DNA from: Massilia sp. CFBP 13721
GTDB lineage: Bacteria; Pseudomonadota; Gammaproteobacteria; Burkholderiales; Burkholderiaceae_D
Length of the DNA: 64,000 nucleotides
Reading direction: 5' to 3'
NCBI RefSeq assembly: GCF_014842025.1
Contig: NZ_JACYUY010000004.1
Span: 62,001-126,000 of the forward strand
Made by a program: the position numbers and the translations under genes. How positions within the stretch are numbered: position 1 is the first letter of the stretch; every line of letters begins with the position of its first letter. The notes beneath the pieces are model-generated. The model searched no databases and was not told the DNA's origin. It saw nothing but the letters and a program-made list of their open reading frames with translations. Positions 36,112-46,824 of this stretch are shown here, in pieces.

Positions 36112-36130
36112 GATGACTATCGTTGTCATC
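36112..36130 (-). promoter_or_regulatory. LacI-type operator in front of the TonB receptor gene
   Basis: GATGACTATCGTTGTCATC is a 19-bp dyad with 6 perfectly paired outer bases on each side. The half-site ATCGTTGTCAT recurs before the LacI gene (46004-46014) and, as AACGTTGTCAT, before the GH32 gene (40678-40688). It ends 45 bases before the receptor start codon. Confidence 0.55.
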
Positions 36131-36167
36131 TGGTCGGGCACAGCATTGCAAGCGTGGTGCGAATCCT

Positions 36168-37120
36168 TTACTGGTCGCGTGTTGGCGCCGTGCTGGCGCT
36201 CACTTCATCCAGGTAGGGCAAATCGGCGCCCCTGCGCGAGCAGGTGATGGCGGCTGCGCGTGCGGCAAACTGCAAGGCCTCGGTCAGCGCGCCGCTTTCG
36301 ATCCCCTGCAGCGCCGCACGGTCCAGGTAGCCCCTGGCCTGCAGCCAGGCCAGCAGGCCGGCCTGGAAGGTGTCGCCGGCGCCCACGGTATCGACCACCG
36401 CGACAGGCATGGCGGGCAATTCCAGTACGGGGAGAGAACGGGTTGCCGCGACCACCCCGTGTTCGCCGCGCGTGACCACCACCAGCGCCACGCCCGCCGC
36501 CAGTGCGCGTTCGACGAAGTCCGCCACGGGCAGCGCCGGATACAGCGCGTGGATATCCTCTTCGCTTACCTTCAGCAGGTCGCAGCGTTCGAGCATCCAC
36601 CCCAGCGTGTCGCGCCAGACCTCGGCGCGTGGCTCGATCGACAGGCGCACGTTCGGGTCAACCACGAGCAGGCTGCGCCCGCGCTGGCGCTCGACCAGGG
36701 CGCGCAGGCTGGACGCGACCGGCTCGACGACCATGCAGTAGGAGCCGACGTGGATCGCCGCGGCATCAAGCGGCACCCGTTCCAGGTCGGCCAGGTTTAC
36801 CACGCGCTCGGCGGTGGCGCTGCCGTAGAAGGTGTACAAGGGCACGCCGCGTGCGTCGACGCCCACCAGCACCAGCGCGGTCGGCGCGTCGGGCCGCGGC
36901 GCGGCCGCCAGGCCGACGCCCTCGGCCTGCAGCGCCGCGTGCAGTTTGCTGCCGAACACGTCCTGCGACAGGCCGCCGAAGAACGCCGCGCTGCCGCCCA
37001 GGCGCGCGATGCCGGTCGCCAGGTTGAAGGGCGAACCACCCTGGCGCGCGGACAGGTCGATGCCGGCCGCGACCTCCTGCGTTGGAAAGACATCGAACAA
37101 GGCTTCACCACAGACGACGA

Positions 37121-37124
<4 letters not shown>
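36168..37124 (-). CDS. PfkB-family sugar kinase, probable fructokinase
   Basis: A 318-residue kinase from ATG at 37124, with a strong GGAGGT ribosome site; the start overlaps the stop of the ABC ATPase gene by four bases (ATGA). PfkB signature 1 is near GGSPFNLATGIARLGGSAAFFGG, and signature 2 with the catalytic Asp is DTVGAGDTFQAGLLAWL (about 250-266). In a locus with two fructan-type glycosidases, it most likely phosphorylates fructose. ScrK-type fructokinase is the best fit; other hexose kinases of the family remain possible. Confidence 0.88.
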
Positions 37125-38215
<1,091 letters not shown>

Positions 38216-38216
38216 G

Positions 38217-40622
38217 TCAAAATCCTTGTAAAGCGTAGGGAGCGCCGGCAGGCTGCGCCGGCGCCACCGGCTTGCCGTTGGCGGCGCCCATGCGCCATAC
38301 CTTCAGCTTGAGGACGCGGTCGCCGGGCGCCGCGATCAGGCCCAGGCCGGTGGCGTCGAGGCGGGTCGGGAACACGCGGCTGGTCAAGCTCTTGCGTTCG
38401 TTGAGATAGGCCTCGACCATCGAGCGGTCGAGGAAGACGCGCAGGCGCAGGTGCTCGCCGGCGGCGTCGAAAGCGCCGCCCTGCACGCCGCGCGAGCGCT
38501 GGGCCGGGTCGAGCGTCGTGTGCGTGCGGTCGATCTCGAAACGCCCGCGCGCCGCATCGACCACCAGGTCGGTACGCTCGGCATTGTCCGGCGTCTTGCG
38601 CACGACCAGGCCGCGCCGCGCAGTGACACCCGCCGCCGGCGCCAGTTCGAGCTCGACTTCGAGCAGGTCGCCTTGGACCCCTGCCAGGCGCTGCGCGGCG
38701 GTGGCCGCCGTGACGTCGTTCAGGTCGAGCAGCAGTTGCTGGCGCAGGCTGGCCAGTTCGGTGATCGGCGCCAGGCGCAGGTCGCCATCCGGCCCGATCT
38801 TGAGTTCAACCGGCAGGCCGGCGTTGTGCGCCCAGCCGCTGTCCCATTCGCCCTGCGCAGTGCGTTCGCCCTGGGCAATCGAAAAGACGACCGTGCGCCC
38901 GGTCTTCGGGTCGACGAAGCCGCTCGGACCCGAGAAGTGCCCCTCTCCCAGGTCGAACACGCGCGGCGCTTCGCTGTCCGGTGTAAAGCGCGCCGTGGCC
39001 GGATCGAACACGCCGGTCCAGTACCAGGCTTGCGCCTTGACGTCGACCAGGAACACGTGGCGCGCGCGGCCATCCTTGCCCTTCCCGATCGGCAGCAGCA
39101 CGGGGAGTTCGAAGGTGCGGTCGAAGCCCGGATATTTCGTGGCATCGATGGTGAACATGGGACCGCGGTAGCGCCACTCGACCAGGTCGGACGATTCGTA
39201 GACCAGGGCCGTGCCGCTGCGCCCCGGTACTTCGGAGGCCACCAGCTGGAACCAGCGGTCGCCGGCCTCGTCGCGGAACACGAACGGATCGCGGAACTGG
39301 CCAGGCTTGCCGGCGCCCGGCTGCTGCACGGTCACCGGTACCGGGTGCTTGACCCAGTTGACCATGTCTGGGTCCGCCGGATCCTGCGGCAGCGCCAGGC
39401 CGCTGCGCTCGCGGATCGTTGCCGAATCGTTCCCGGCGGTGAAGAACAGCACCGGCGTGCCATCCTTGCGATGGGTCGCGCTGCCGGACCAGATGCCGTC
39501 CGGCGCCAGTGTGTCGTCGTCGGGCGCCAGGGCGATCGGCAGTTCGCGCCAGCGCACCATGTCCGGGCTGACCCAGTGGCCCCAGTGGATCTGGTGCCAG
39601 AACGGGCCGAACGGGTTCTTCTGGAAGAACAGGTGGTACTGGCCCTTGTGGAAGAACGGCGCATGCGGCTCGTTCATCCAGCCGGAATCGGGCATGGCGT
39701 GGTATTGCGGACGGTGGCGGTCGCCGTCGAAGACCGCCGGGTCGATCGTCACGTCGGCACGCGCCAGTTGCGGCGCCTTGCCGCCGCGCGCGGCCAGGTC
39801 GGCGCGCACCAGGCGCGCTACTGCCGCCGCGTCGGCGGCGCCGGCGCCGATGCGCACCTCGTCCATCAGGCCAAGGTAGGTGTTCAGTTTGAAGACGCCG
39901 GCGACCAGGCGCGGCTGCGAATGGCGGCCGATCGTGAGTGGCTGCTGCGGCAGCGCGAAGCGGCCAGTGGCCGGGCCGGTGCCGCGCGCCACTTCGGCGC
40001 CGTCCAGGAACAGGCGCAGCTGCCTGGTGCGCGGATCGTAGCTGGCGGCCACGTGCGACCAGCTGTCCTTCGGCAGCTTGCGGTCGGTCACGCGAAGGTC
40101 GAACTCGGCGCCGCCGAAGCCCAGCCTGATGCCCCAGGCGCCAAAGCGGTGCATGCCGAACGAGAAGCCGGCCTTCGCCGCTTCGTCGTACTGGCTGAGG
40201 AAGCCGGAGTACTGGCCGCCGTCGCCCCATTCGAAGGCATGCGGCGCGACCCAGGCACTGACGGTCCAGCCGGCACTCAACTGCGCCTCGCTCAAGCCGG
40301 GCGCCACGATGTCGGTCGAGTAGCCGTCGAACAGCAGGCAGCCGCCCTTGATGCAGGCTGCGGCCGGGCGCCACAGCGGGTCGGAGTTCGGCTTGTAGCG
40401 TGCCTGGTTGAAGACGAAACTGACCGGGTCGCGGCGCTTCGACACGGCCTCGACCGCCCCGTTGCCGCGGCCCTCATCGAGCGCCCAGGCGGCGATGGCG
40501 GCCGGAGCGGCCGTCGCCCATTGCGGCGCCAGCAGGGCCGCTGGAAGGGCCGCCAACGCCAGTTGCGCCGCCAGCAGCGTCGGCAATAGCGACCGGCGCT
40601 GTGCCGGTGCGGTGATGTCCAT
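38217..40622 (-). CDS. GH32 fructan hydrolase with N-terminal LamG-like domain
   Basis: An 801-residue secreted enzyme. The signal peptide (about 1-39) ends ATAAPAA. Residues 45-275 form a concanavalin/LamG-like domain (WTVSAWVAPHAFEWGDGGQY, LRLFLDGAEVARG). Residues 300-620 form the five-bladed GH32 propeller, and the remainder the GH32 beta-sandwich (LRVFLDRSMVEAYLNERKS). The RDP motif is intact (GQFRDPFVFRDE). The usual NDPNG nucleophile motif reads MNEPHAPFF, Glu in place of Asp, and the EC acid region reads FELPVLLPIG. Levanase, inulinase or invertase activity is likely; the altered nucleophile motif leaves the subfamily open. An operator half-site precedes it. Confidence 0.85.
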   Translation of the reverse strand: MDITAPAQRRSLLPTLLAAQLALAALPAALLAPQWATAAPAAIAAWALDEGRGNGAVEAVSKRRDPVSFVFNQARYKPNSDPLWRPAAACIKGGCLLFDGYSTDIVAPGLSEAQLSAGWTVSAWVAPHAFEWGDGGQYSGFLSQYDEAAKAGFSFGMHRFGAWGIRLGFGGAEFDLRVTDRKLPKDSWSHVAASYDPRTRQLRLFLDGAEVARGTGPATGRFALPQQPLTIGRHSQPRLVAGVFKLNTYLGLMDEVRIGAGAADAAAVARLVRADLAARGGKAPQLARADVTIDPAVFDGDRHRPQYHAMPDSGWMNEPHAPFFHKGQYHLFFQKNPFGPFWHQIHWGHWVSPDMVRWRELPIALAPDDDTLAPDGIWSGSATHRKDGTPVLFFTAGNDSATIRERSGLALPQDPADPDMVNWVKHPVPVTVQQPGAGKPGQFRDPFVFRDEAGDRWFQLVASEVPGRSGTALVYESSDLVEWRYRGPMFTIDATKYPGFDRTFELPVLLPIGKGKDGRARHVFLVDVKAQAWYWTGVFDPATARFTPDSEAPRVFDLGEGHFSGPSGFVDPKTGRTVVFSIAQGERTAQGEWDSGWAHNAGLPVELKIGPDGDLRLAPITELASLRQQLLLDLNDVTAATAAQRLAGVQGDLLEVELELAPAAGVTARRGLVVRKTPDNAERTDLVVDAARGRFEIDRTHTTLDPAQRSRGVQGGAFDAAGEHLRLRVFLDRSMVEAYLNERKSLTSRVFPTRLDATGLGLIAAPGDRVLKLKVWRMGAANGKPVAPAQPAGAPYALQGF

Positions 40623-40677
40623 ACTGTCTCCTTGTTCTCGTGGGCCGCTCGATCCGGCGGCTCGCTTCTAACTGTCT

Positions 40678-40689
40678 AACGTTGTCATC
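40678..40689 (-). promoter_or_regulatory. operator half-site before the GH32 gene
   Basis: AACGTTGTCATC matches the right half of the palindrome before the TonB receptor gene and the site before the LacI gene. It overlaps the stop codon of the upstream glycosidase gene, 56 bases before the GH32 start, so it could control an internal promoter. The left half is degenerate. Confidence 0.35.
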
Positions 40690-41662
40690 ACCCGCCAGAC
40701 GAATCGTCCAGCCGGTAGCGTCCATCCTCCAGGCGCAGCGCAATCGGGTCGCTGATCTGGCCCACGAACTGGCCATCTGGCCCGGTGTCGAGGAAGGCCA
40801 TCAGGCAGTCCTTTCCGGTGTGCGGGTCGCGCAGGATCTTGCCGGCGTAGCGGCGGCACGGCACGTCGCCATCGAGGAAGCCTTCTGCCGGCTGCCATGG
40901 ACCGAGCGGATTGTCCGCCACCAGGTAGTGGGTGCCCGAGACGCCGCCGCCGTGGCGCTCGCGTTGCGCTTCCGACCAGTGTTCGCGCACGTTGCAGAAG
41001 GTGCAGAACCACTGGCCGTCGCGTTCGAACACTTGCGGCACTTCGAGCTGGCCGTAGTGACCGCCCGCGTACACCGGCGCGGTCGCTTCCCAGTGCACCA
41101 GGTCGGGCGAGGTCGCGTGACCGATGACGCCGCGCTCGTACTTGGGGCCGTCCTTGCGGCGCGCGGTGAAGAACATGTGGTACAGGCCGTCGATCTTTTC
41201 TTCCAGAACCCACGGGTCGCGCAGCGCGCGGTCGTGCCACAGGCCTTCGGCATGCTCTTCGTAGTAACGCTCGTCGAGGTCGAGCGCCAGGCCGTCGCCG
41301 ACGCGGGTCCAGCGACCTTCGATGCTGTTAGACGTCGCATGGCCGATGCGCTGGCGCATGCCGTTCTCCGCGCGGCTCGTGCCGGTATAGAACAGGTGGT
41401 AGCTGCCCTCGGCCTTGATGACGGAACCGGTCCAGGTGGTGAAATCGTCCCAGGCCGGTTGCGCCGCCGGGCCGAATACGGTGCCGCGGTAGTCCCAGTT
41501 GCGCAGGTCGCGCGAGACGGCATGGCCGACCGAGACGTTCCAGTGGCGCAGGTCGGGGTTGCCGATCGCGCGGTCGGCCTGCAGCACGAACAGGTGCTGT
41601 TCTTCGCCCTCGGCATAGTGCCAGAAGTCCCAGATGAATTTGTCGTCGATTTTAAGTGTCAT
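40688..41662 (-). CDS. five-bladed propeller glycosidase (GH32/GH68/GH43-like)
   Basis: A 324-residue protein without signal peptide, so cytoplasmic. It is a single beta-propeller: FIWDFWHYAEGEEQHLFVLQ with an Asp in the nucleophile position, WTGSVIKAEGSYHLFYTGT, the transition-state RDP in ALRDPWVLEEK, and an acid candidate in GQLEVPQVFERDG. This is the pattern of clan GH-J/GH43-like enzymes found in sucrose and fructan loci. It probably cleaves imported short fructosides. The beta-sandwich domain of true GH32 enzymes is absent. Confidence 0.75.
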   Translation of the reverse strand: MTLKIDDKFIWDFWHYAEGEEQHLFVLQADRAIGNPDLRHWNVSVGHAVSRDLRNWDYRGTVFGPAAQPAWDDFTTWTGSVIKAEGSYHLFYTGTSRAENGMRQRIGHATSNSIEGRWTRVGDGLALDLDERYYEEHAEGLWHDRALRDPWVLEEKIDGLYHMFFTARRKDGPKYERGVIGHATSPDLVHWEATAPVYAGGHYGQLEVPQVFERDGQWFCTFCNVREHWSEAQRERHGGGVSGTHYLVADNPLGPWQPAEGFLDGDVPCRRYAGKILRDPHTGKDCLMAFLDTGPDGQFVGQISDPIALRLEDGRYRLDDSSGG

Positions 41663-41692
41663 GGTTGCTTGTTATCGTTGATAGCGCAAGAG

Positions 41693-42577
41693 TTAGCCTT
41701 TGATGCCCGACCCCGCCACCGAGGCGACGAACTGCCGCTGGAAAGCGAGGAACACCGCAAGCACGGGAAGGGTGACCACCGAGGCATACGCCATGATCTG
41801 ACCCCACGAATTGGAACGGCCGAAGAATTGCTGGATGCCCGGCTGCACCGGCCGGGCGGCCTCACCCTGCACCACCATGATCGGCCACAGGTACTGGTTC
41901 CAGGCGGCGATGAAGAGCACGATGGCGGCGGTGGCGATCACCGGCCGGCTGTTGGGCAGGATGATGCGGAAGAACAGCGCCCACGGTCCGGCGCCATCCA
42001 TCTTGGCCGCCTCGTCCAGCTCCGGCGGGATGTCGCGGAAAAACTGGTAGAACAGGAAGACGCAAAAGGCATTCGCCAGGAAGGGAATGATCTGCACGTG
42101 CAGGCTGTTGAACCAGCCGACCTGCATGATCAAGGCGCCCTGCTCGATCCCCAGCCACGGCAGCCGCGCCACCAGCGACAGCAGCGGAATGGCAATCACT
42201 TCCAAGGGAATGACCATCATGGCGACCACCACCGACAGCACCGCGCCACGGCCGCGCCAGCGCATGCGGCTGAGCGCAAAGGCCAGCATGCTGTTGACCA
42301 GCACGCCGCCGACCACCACGACCAGCGCGATGACGGTCGAATTGAACAGGAACAGCGGCAGGTTGCTGCGCTCGAAAATGGCCGTGTAATTCGCCATCGA
42401 CCAGCCGGCGTCGGGCACGTAGGCGGTCCAGCTGGCGAGGTTGGCGAAGATGGCGTCGTCCTCCTTGAACGAGGACGCGAACATGAACAGCAGCGGCAGC
42501 GCGAACACCAGGCCGAGCACGCACATGAGAGCGAACAGCGGTGCGCGCAGGAGTGCTTTGTGGACGAGTCGGTTCAT
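41693..42577 (-). CDS. sugar ABC transporter permease (MalG/UgpE type)
   Basis: A 294-residue inner-membrane permease with six predicted helices. It starts ALLRAPLFALMCVLGLVFAL. The cytoplasmic EAA loop is DIPPELDEAAKMDGAGPWALFFRIILPNSRP (about 190-220). CUT1-type second permease. Its start overlaps the stop of the other permease gene by four bases (ATGA). Confidence 0.93.
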   Translation of the reverse strand: MNRLVHKALLRAPLFALMCVLGLVFALPLLFMFASSFKEDDAIFANLASWTAYVPDAGWSMANYTAIFERSNLPLFLFNSTVIALVVVVGGVLVNSMLAFALSRMRWRGRGAVLSVVVAMMVIPLEVIAIPLLSLVARLPWLGIEQGALIMQVGWFNSLHVQIIPFLANAFCVFLFYQFFRDIPPELDEAAKMDGAGPWALFFRIILPNSRPVIATAAIVLFIAAWNQYLWPIMVVQGEAARPVQPGIQQFFGRSNSWGQIMAYASVVTLPVLAVFLAFQRQFVASVAGSGIKG

Positions 42578-43644
42578 TTGTCAGCGCCTTTCGAAGCCAG
42601 GAAGCGATGCAGCGCCGAAAACAGCAGCACCACGCCGAAGAAGACCAGGGTGATGGTCGAACCATAGCCGATGTCCTGCTGCTTGAAGCCGCTGCGCACC
42701 GCGTGGTAGACCACGGTGGAGGTCGAGTCGAGCGGGCCGCCGGCGGTCATCACGTCGACCTGGGTGAACAGGCCGAAGGCCATCAGCATGGTCGACACCA
42801 GCACGAAGACGATGGTGTTGCGCAGGCCCGGTAAGGTGACGTGCACGAAACGCTGCCAGGCATTCGCGCCCATCAGGCGGGCCGCCTCGTACAGCTCGGG
42901 CGAGATCGACTGCAGGCCGGCCAGGAACACCAGCATCTGGAAGCCCGCGCCCTGCCAGGCCGACATGATGGCGATCGCCGGCAGCGCGTAGGTGCTCTCG
43001 CCCAGCCAGTCCGGCCCCGTGTTCGGGTCACCCGTCAAGGTGCGCAGCAGCTCGTTGATCATGCCGCGGTCGGTATTGAGCATGAAGGACCAGACGATCG
43101 AAGCGACCACCATCGAGGTGACCACCGGCGCGAAGTACACGGTGCGAAAGAAGATGCGCCCGGCGATGCGCCCGTTGACCAGCAGCGCCAGCCCCAGCGC
43201 CGCGCCGCATTGCAGCGGCAGCACCAGCAGCGCGAACAGGAAGGTGTTGATCAGCGAGCGGTAGAACAGCGGGTCGGTCCCCGCCAGCACCACCCTGCGT
43301 TCGCCGAATTCGAACTGCCAGGCTGGCCGGAAGCCCGCCAGCTCCGGCTGGGCCAGGCGTGTCTGGCGCCAGGTAGGAAAGCGCAGCCCGTCCTCGTCGC
43401 GCAGCGCTGCGCCGGCCGCGTCGCGCAGCGGTTCGACCGTCACCACCTGCAGCGTCAGCAGGCGCTTGTAGTTGTCGAAGCCGACGTAGCGCGTCGGCTC
43501 GGGCGACACCAGCCGGTGGTTGGTCAGCGTGGCGGCTGCCGCCAGCAGCAGCGGCAGCAGGATGAAGGCGCCGAACAGCAGCAGCGCGGGAGTGGCGAAT
43601 GCGCCGACGGCCAGAGGGTGGTCGCGGCCAAGGAGGGTTTTCAT
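42574..43644 (-). CDS. sugar ABC transporter permease (MalF/UgpA type)
   Basis: A 356-residue permease with ATG at 43644, read in a four-base overlap with the binding-protein stop. Helices start at about residues 15, 130, 170, 225, 280 and 325. The EAA loop is SPELYEAARLMGANAWQRFVHVTLPGLRNT. Between helix 1 and helix 2 there is an unusually long periplasmic loop of about 90 residues (to FGERRVVLAGTDPLFYRS), a feature of some MalF-like proteins. Confidence 0.92.
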   Translation of the reverse strand: MKTLLGRDHPLAVGAFATPALLLFGAFILLPLLLAAAATLTNHRLVSPEPTRYVGFDNYKRLLTLQVVTVEPLRDAAGAALRDEDGLRFPTWRQTRLAQPELAGFRPAWQFEFGERRVVLAGTDPLFYRSLINTFLFALLVLPLQCGAALGLALLVNGRIAGRIFFRTVYFAPVVTSMVVASIVWSFMLNTDRGMINELLRTLTGDPNTGPDWLGESTYALPAIAIMSAWQGAGFQMLVFLAGLQSISPELYEAARLMGANAWQRFVHVTLPGLRNTIVFVLVSTMLMAFGLFTQVDVMTAGGPLDSTSTVVYHAVRSGFKQQDIGYGSTITLVFFGVVLLFSALHRFLASKGADK

Positions 43645-44909
43645 TTGCTTGCCACCGCTTTCGGTCGGGTGAATCCATAGCCGTTGTTGCGCGCGAGGTC
43701 GTACTCGATCGCTTCCACCGCCTCGTCCATCGCCTCGGCCGGCTCCTTGCCGCCGCGCAGGTCGCCCATCGCTTTTTCGAAGGCGGCCGAGATGGTCGGA
43801 TAGGCCGGCGTGGCCGGACGCGGCAACGCGTAGCGGGCGGCGAAATCGAAGTAGACGCGGCCCTTGCCGCCGGGGCGGTAATACGCGGTCAGGGCCGCGG
43901 CGGCGGCGCTTACCGGCACCAGCCCGGTCTGGCGCGACATCTCGGCCATCTCGCGGTCCGACAGCACGTGCGCCAGGAAGGCGGCCGCGCCGGCCGGATG
44001 CTTGCAGCTGCGCGCGACCGCCCACTGCCAGGAAGCGGCGCCGACCTTCGGGCCATGGCCGAAGTCCGGTGGCGGCATCACGACCAGGTCGTCGCCGAAG
44101 CGTTCGGCGTAGTCGCGCGCCTTCCACGAGCCGGTGTATTGCAGCAGCGAACGGCCCTGCTCGAAGCCCTTCTCGTCGGCTGGGTTGCGCTCGGCCAGGC
44201 GCTCCTTGAACAGCCGCGCGTAATAGCGCGCCACGTTCAAAGCCGGGCCGCCGTTCAACACGCCGTCGACGCGCAGGTAATCGTTGCGGTCGATCAGGTC
44301 GGCCCCGGCGCTCTGCAGCCAGGGAGAAAAGGCATAGCTGACCCACTCCCCTTTGGCCTTGCCGTTCAGGTCGAGCGGGTAGCGATAGCGGCCGCCCTCT
44401 TTCACCTTGACCAGGATGTCGTGCAGTTCCTGGGCCGTGTAGGGCTGCTCGACCGTGGCGACGCGCACGCCTGCCGCCGCCAGCGCCGAGCGGCGCGCGA
44501 ACAGGGCCAGCACGACGTCGAACTGGCCGACGCTGTACAGGCGCCCGCGATAGGTGCCGCGCCCGCCCGGCAACAGCGCTTGCACGAGCGGCGCCGGCAG
44601 CAGGTCGTCGAGCGGGCGAATATTCCCGGCCCAGGCGAAGTTGGGCACGGCCGGCTGGTCGATCGTCATCATGCAGGGCAGCTGGCCGACCAGCGAGGCG
44701 GCGGTGATCGATTCGGTATAGGAGCCTTGCGGGATCGCTTCCACCACGACGCGCCACTTGTCCTGCATGCGGTTGAAGCGTTCCACCATGTTGCGGCTGG
44801 CAGCCATCTCGGCGTCGCCGGTATCGTGGCGCCAGGCCTTGATCTCGACCGGCGCCGCCAGGGCGGGTGCGGCCAGCGTGGCCAGGAGTGATAGCAGGAT
44901 GCGTTTCAT
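43641..44909 (-). CDS. sugar ABC transporter substrate-binding protein
   Basis: A 422-residue periplasmic protein from ATG at 44909. The signal peptide (MKRILLSLLATLAAPALA) is followed by APVEIKAWRHDTGDAEMAAS. It is a type II, family 1 binding protein (MalE/UgpB-like), with aromatic residues such as WRVVVEAIPQGSYTES and YTGSWKARDYAERFG lining the expected sugar cleft. ATGA overlaps on both sides link it to the LacI and permease genes, so the whole locus is translationally coupled. Ligand: probably sucrose or a short fructo-oligosaccharide, by context. Confidence 0.9.
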   Translation of the reverse strand: MKRILLSLLATLAAPALAAPVEIKAWRHDTGDAEMAASRNMVERFNRMQDKWRVVVEAIPQGSYTESITAASLVGQLPCMMTIDQPAVPNFAWAGNIRPLDDLLPAPLVQALLPGGRGTYRGRLYSVGQFDVVLALFARRSALAAAGVRVATVEQPYTAQELHDILVKVKEGGRYRYPLDLNGKAKGEWVSYAFSPWLQSAGADLIDRNDYLRVDGVLNGGPALNVARYYARLFKERLAERNPADEKGFEQGRSLLQYTGSWKARDYAERFGDDLVVMPPPDFGHGPKVGAASWQWAVARSCKHPAGAAAFLAHVLSDREMAEMSRQTGLVPVSAAAAALTAYYRPGGKGRVYFDFAARYALPRPATPAYPTISAAFEKAMGDLRGGKEPAEAMDEAVEAIEYDLARNNGYGFTRPKAVASK

Positions 44910-45931
44910 CGGGCGCCCCGTGCGGCGGCTGCCGGCCCCATCACGGTGCCGCGCATGATCGCCCGGCACGGCACCCGCAGCACGCCGGGTTGCTGCGCGC
45001 CGCCCAGCGCCTGGCGCGCGGCCAGTTCGCCGATCTCGCGGTACGGCAGGCCGACCGTCGTCAGGCCCGGATCGAGCGCTTCGGAAATCAGGCGGAAATC
45101 GTCGAAGCCGACCACGGATACGTCCTCGGGCACGCGCAAGCCGCGCCGCTGCAGGATGAAGATCACGCGCATCGCCATCTTGTCGTTACCGCACAGGATC
45201 GCGCTCGGGCAATCGGCGCTGGCGAACAGGCGTTCGATGGTGGCCTTGAGTTGCGCGAATTCGTCGTCGGCCGGGGTGGCGCCGTGCAGCAGCCAGGCTT
45301 CGTCGGGCTGCACGCCGTGTTCCTGCATGGCGCGCCGGAAGCCGCGCAGGCGCAGGCGGGTGGCGACCATGTCTTCGATCAGTTGCAGGAAAGCGATCCT
45401 TCGGTGCCCGGCCTGAAGTACCGCCTGGGCTGCCGCGTAGCCGCCGCCCTCGTCGTCCGGCACCACCTGGGCAAAGCGCGGCGCCGCCTCGAAGCAGTTG
45501 GCCAGCACGGCCGGGGTACGCCCGAGCATTTCGTTCAGGGTCACCTCGCGGTGGAAGGAAGTCGCGAAGATGATCGCCTCGACGCGCCGGGTGCGCATGT
45601 CGGCCACCAGGCGGTTGGCGACGCTCGCCTGCCCGCCGGTCTCGCCAATGATCAGCATCTTGCCGAGCGATTCGCAGACCGACTGGATGCCCTTGATGAT
45701 CTCCGACGAATCGGGCGTGGTGGTCAGCTTTTCGGCGATGACGGCGACCAGGTCGGTCGGGCGCCCACGCAGCATCTGGGCGGCGGCGGACGGTGCAAAG
45801 TCGAGCAGCTGCATGGCGTGCTCGATGCGCTGGCGCGTCTTTTCCGACACGCTGCCGGCGTCGTTGAGCACGCGCGACACGGTCTTGATCGATACGCCCG
45901 CCTGTTCGGCGACGTCGTGAATTGTGGCCAA
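44906..45931 (-). CDS. LacI-family transcriptional regulator of the fructan/sucrose locus
   Basis: A 341-residue repressor. The N-terminal HTH is TIHDVAEQAGVSIKTVSRVL (residues 3-22), with the hinge helix SAAAQMLRGRPTD near 50-60. The periplasmic-binding-like core follows (VIAEKLTTTPDSSEIIKGIQ onward, with AILCGNDKMAMRVIFILQRRG and SVVGFDDFRLISEALDPGLT). It is the first gene of the operon, so it is autoregulated. Operator half-sites before this gene, the GH32 gene and the TonB receptor gene define its likely regulon. The effector is unknown. Confidence 0.93.
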   Translation of the reverse strand: MATIHDVAEQAGVSIKTVSRVLNDAGSVSEKTRQRIEHAMQLLDFAPSAAAQMLRGRPTDLVAVIAEKLTTTPDSSEIIKGIQSVCESLGKMLIIGETGGQASVANRLVADMRTRRVEAIIFATSFHREVTLNEMLGRTPAVLANCFEAAPRFAQVVPDDEGGGYAAAQAVLQAGHRRIAFLQLIEDMVATRLRLRGFRRAMQEHGVQPDEAWLLHGATPADDEFAQLKATIERLFASADCPSAILCGNDKMAMRVIFILQRRGLRVPEDVSVVGFDDFRLISEALDPGLTTVGLPYREIGELAARQALGGAQQPGVLRVPCRAIMRGTVMGPAAAARGAR

Positions 45932-45996
45932 CTTGTCTCCTCGGGCCTTGCGGCCTCACGTCGTGCAATCGCAATGGCTTCCAGGCCATCCGGCGA

Positions 45997-46015
45997 ATTG
46001 TCCATCGTTGTCATT
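45997..46015 (-). promoter_or_regulatory. LacI-type operator in front of the fructan operon
   Basis: The sequence ATTGTCCATCGTTGTCATT carries the shared half-site ATCGTTGTCAT (46004-46014) with a degenerate left half. It lies about 70 bases before the LacI start codon, within a short run of T-rich sequence suitable for a promoter. Confidence 0.45.
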
Positions 46016-46163
46016 TTTGGTCATGCTAGCGATTTTTTGGGGCGGGGTCAACAGTTTATGCGCGGCCGGCCACATAGATGCTCCCGCCGGGAGCCAGCCT
46101 GGCAGCCGGCCCCGAAGCCCAACCCTGCTATTCTGAACACTTCGCAACCGCACACTGCCGCCC

Positions 46164-46778
46164 ATGTCGATCCACTTCTACGAACCGCGCAACGGCCACG
46201 GCCTCCCCCACGATCCCTTCAACGCCATCGTCGGTCCGCGCCCGATCGGCTGGATCTCCTCGCGCAGCGCGGGCGGCGCGCTGAACCTCGCGCCCTACAG
46301 CTTTTTCAACGCCTTCAATTACGTGCCGCCGATCGTCGGCTTCGCCAGCATCGGCGCCAAGGACACGCTGCGCAACGTGCAGGAGACAGGGGAATTCGTC
46401 TGGAACCTGGCGACCAGGCCGCTGGCGGAGGCCATGAACCAGACCTGCGCGGCGGTGGCGCCGGAGGTGGACGAGTTCGCGCTGGCCGGCTTGAGCACCG
46501 CGCCATCGCGCTTGATCGCGACACCGCGCGTGGCCGACAGCCCGGTCGCCTTCGAGTGCAAGCTCACCCAGGTGGTCCAGCTGCAGCGGACCAGCAGCGA
46601 GACCGTGGAAACCTGGCTGGTGCTGGGCGAGGTGGTCGGGGTCCACATCGCCGCCGCCTCGCTCAAGGAGGGCATCTACGATACCGCCGGCGCCGGTCAT
46701 ATCCTGCGCGGCGGCGGGCCGGCCGATTATTTTACGGTGGGACCGGAACAGCTGTTCCGGATGTTCCGGCCGCGCTGA
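46164..46778 (+). CDS. flavin reductase family protein (FMN-binding split barrel)
   Basis: A 204-residue protein of the flavoredoxin/DIM6-NTAB group. Conserved blocks are PFNAIVGPRPIGWISSRSA, NLAPYSFFNAFNYVPPIVGF, and a C-terminal LGEVVGVHI. It probably binds FMN and reduces flavin or supplies a flavin-dependent oxygenase. It stands between two catabolic loci with its own orientation and has no clear operon partner. Confidence 0.88.
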   Translation: MSIHFYEPRNGHGLPHDPFNAIVGPRPIGWISSRSAGGALNLAPYSFFNAFNYVPPIVGFASIGAKDTLRNVQETGEFVWNLATRPLAEAMNQTCAAVAPEVDEFALAGLSTAPSRLIATPRVADSPVAFECKLTQVVQLQRTSSETVETWLVLGEVVGVHIAAASLKEGIYDTAGAGHILRGGGPADYFTVGPEQLFRMFRPR

Positions 46779-46824
46779 GCCTGCGTTGTGGATCACGCAA
46801 CATCTTGATCGGGTATTTACAGAA

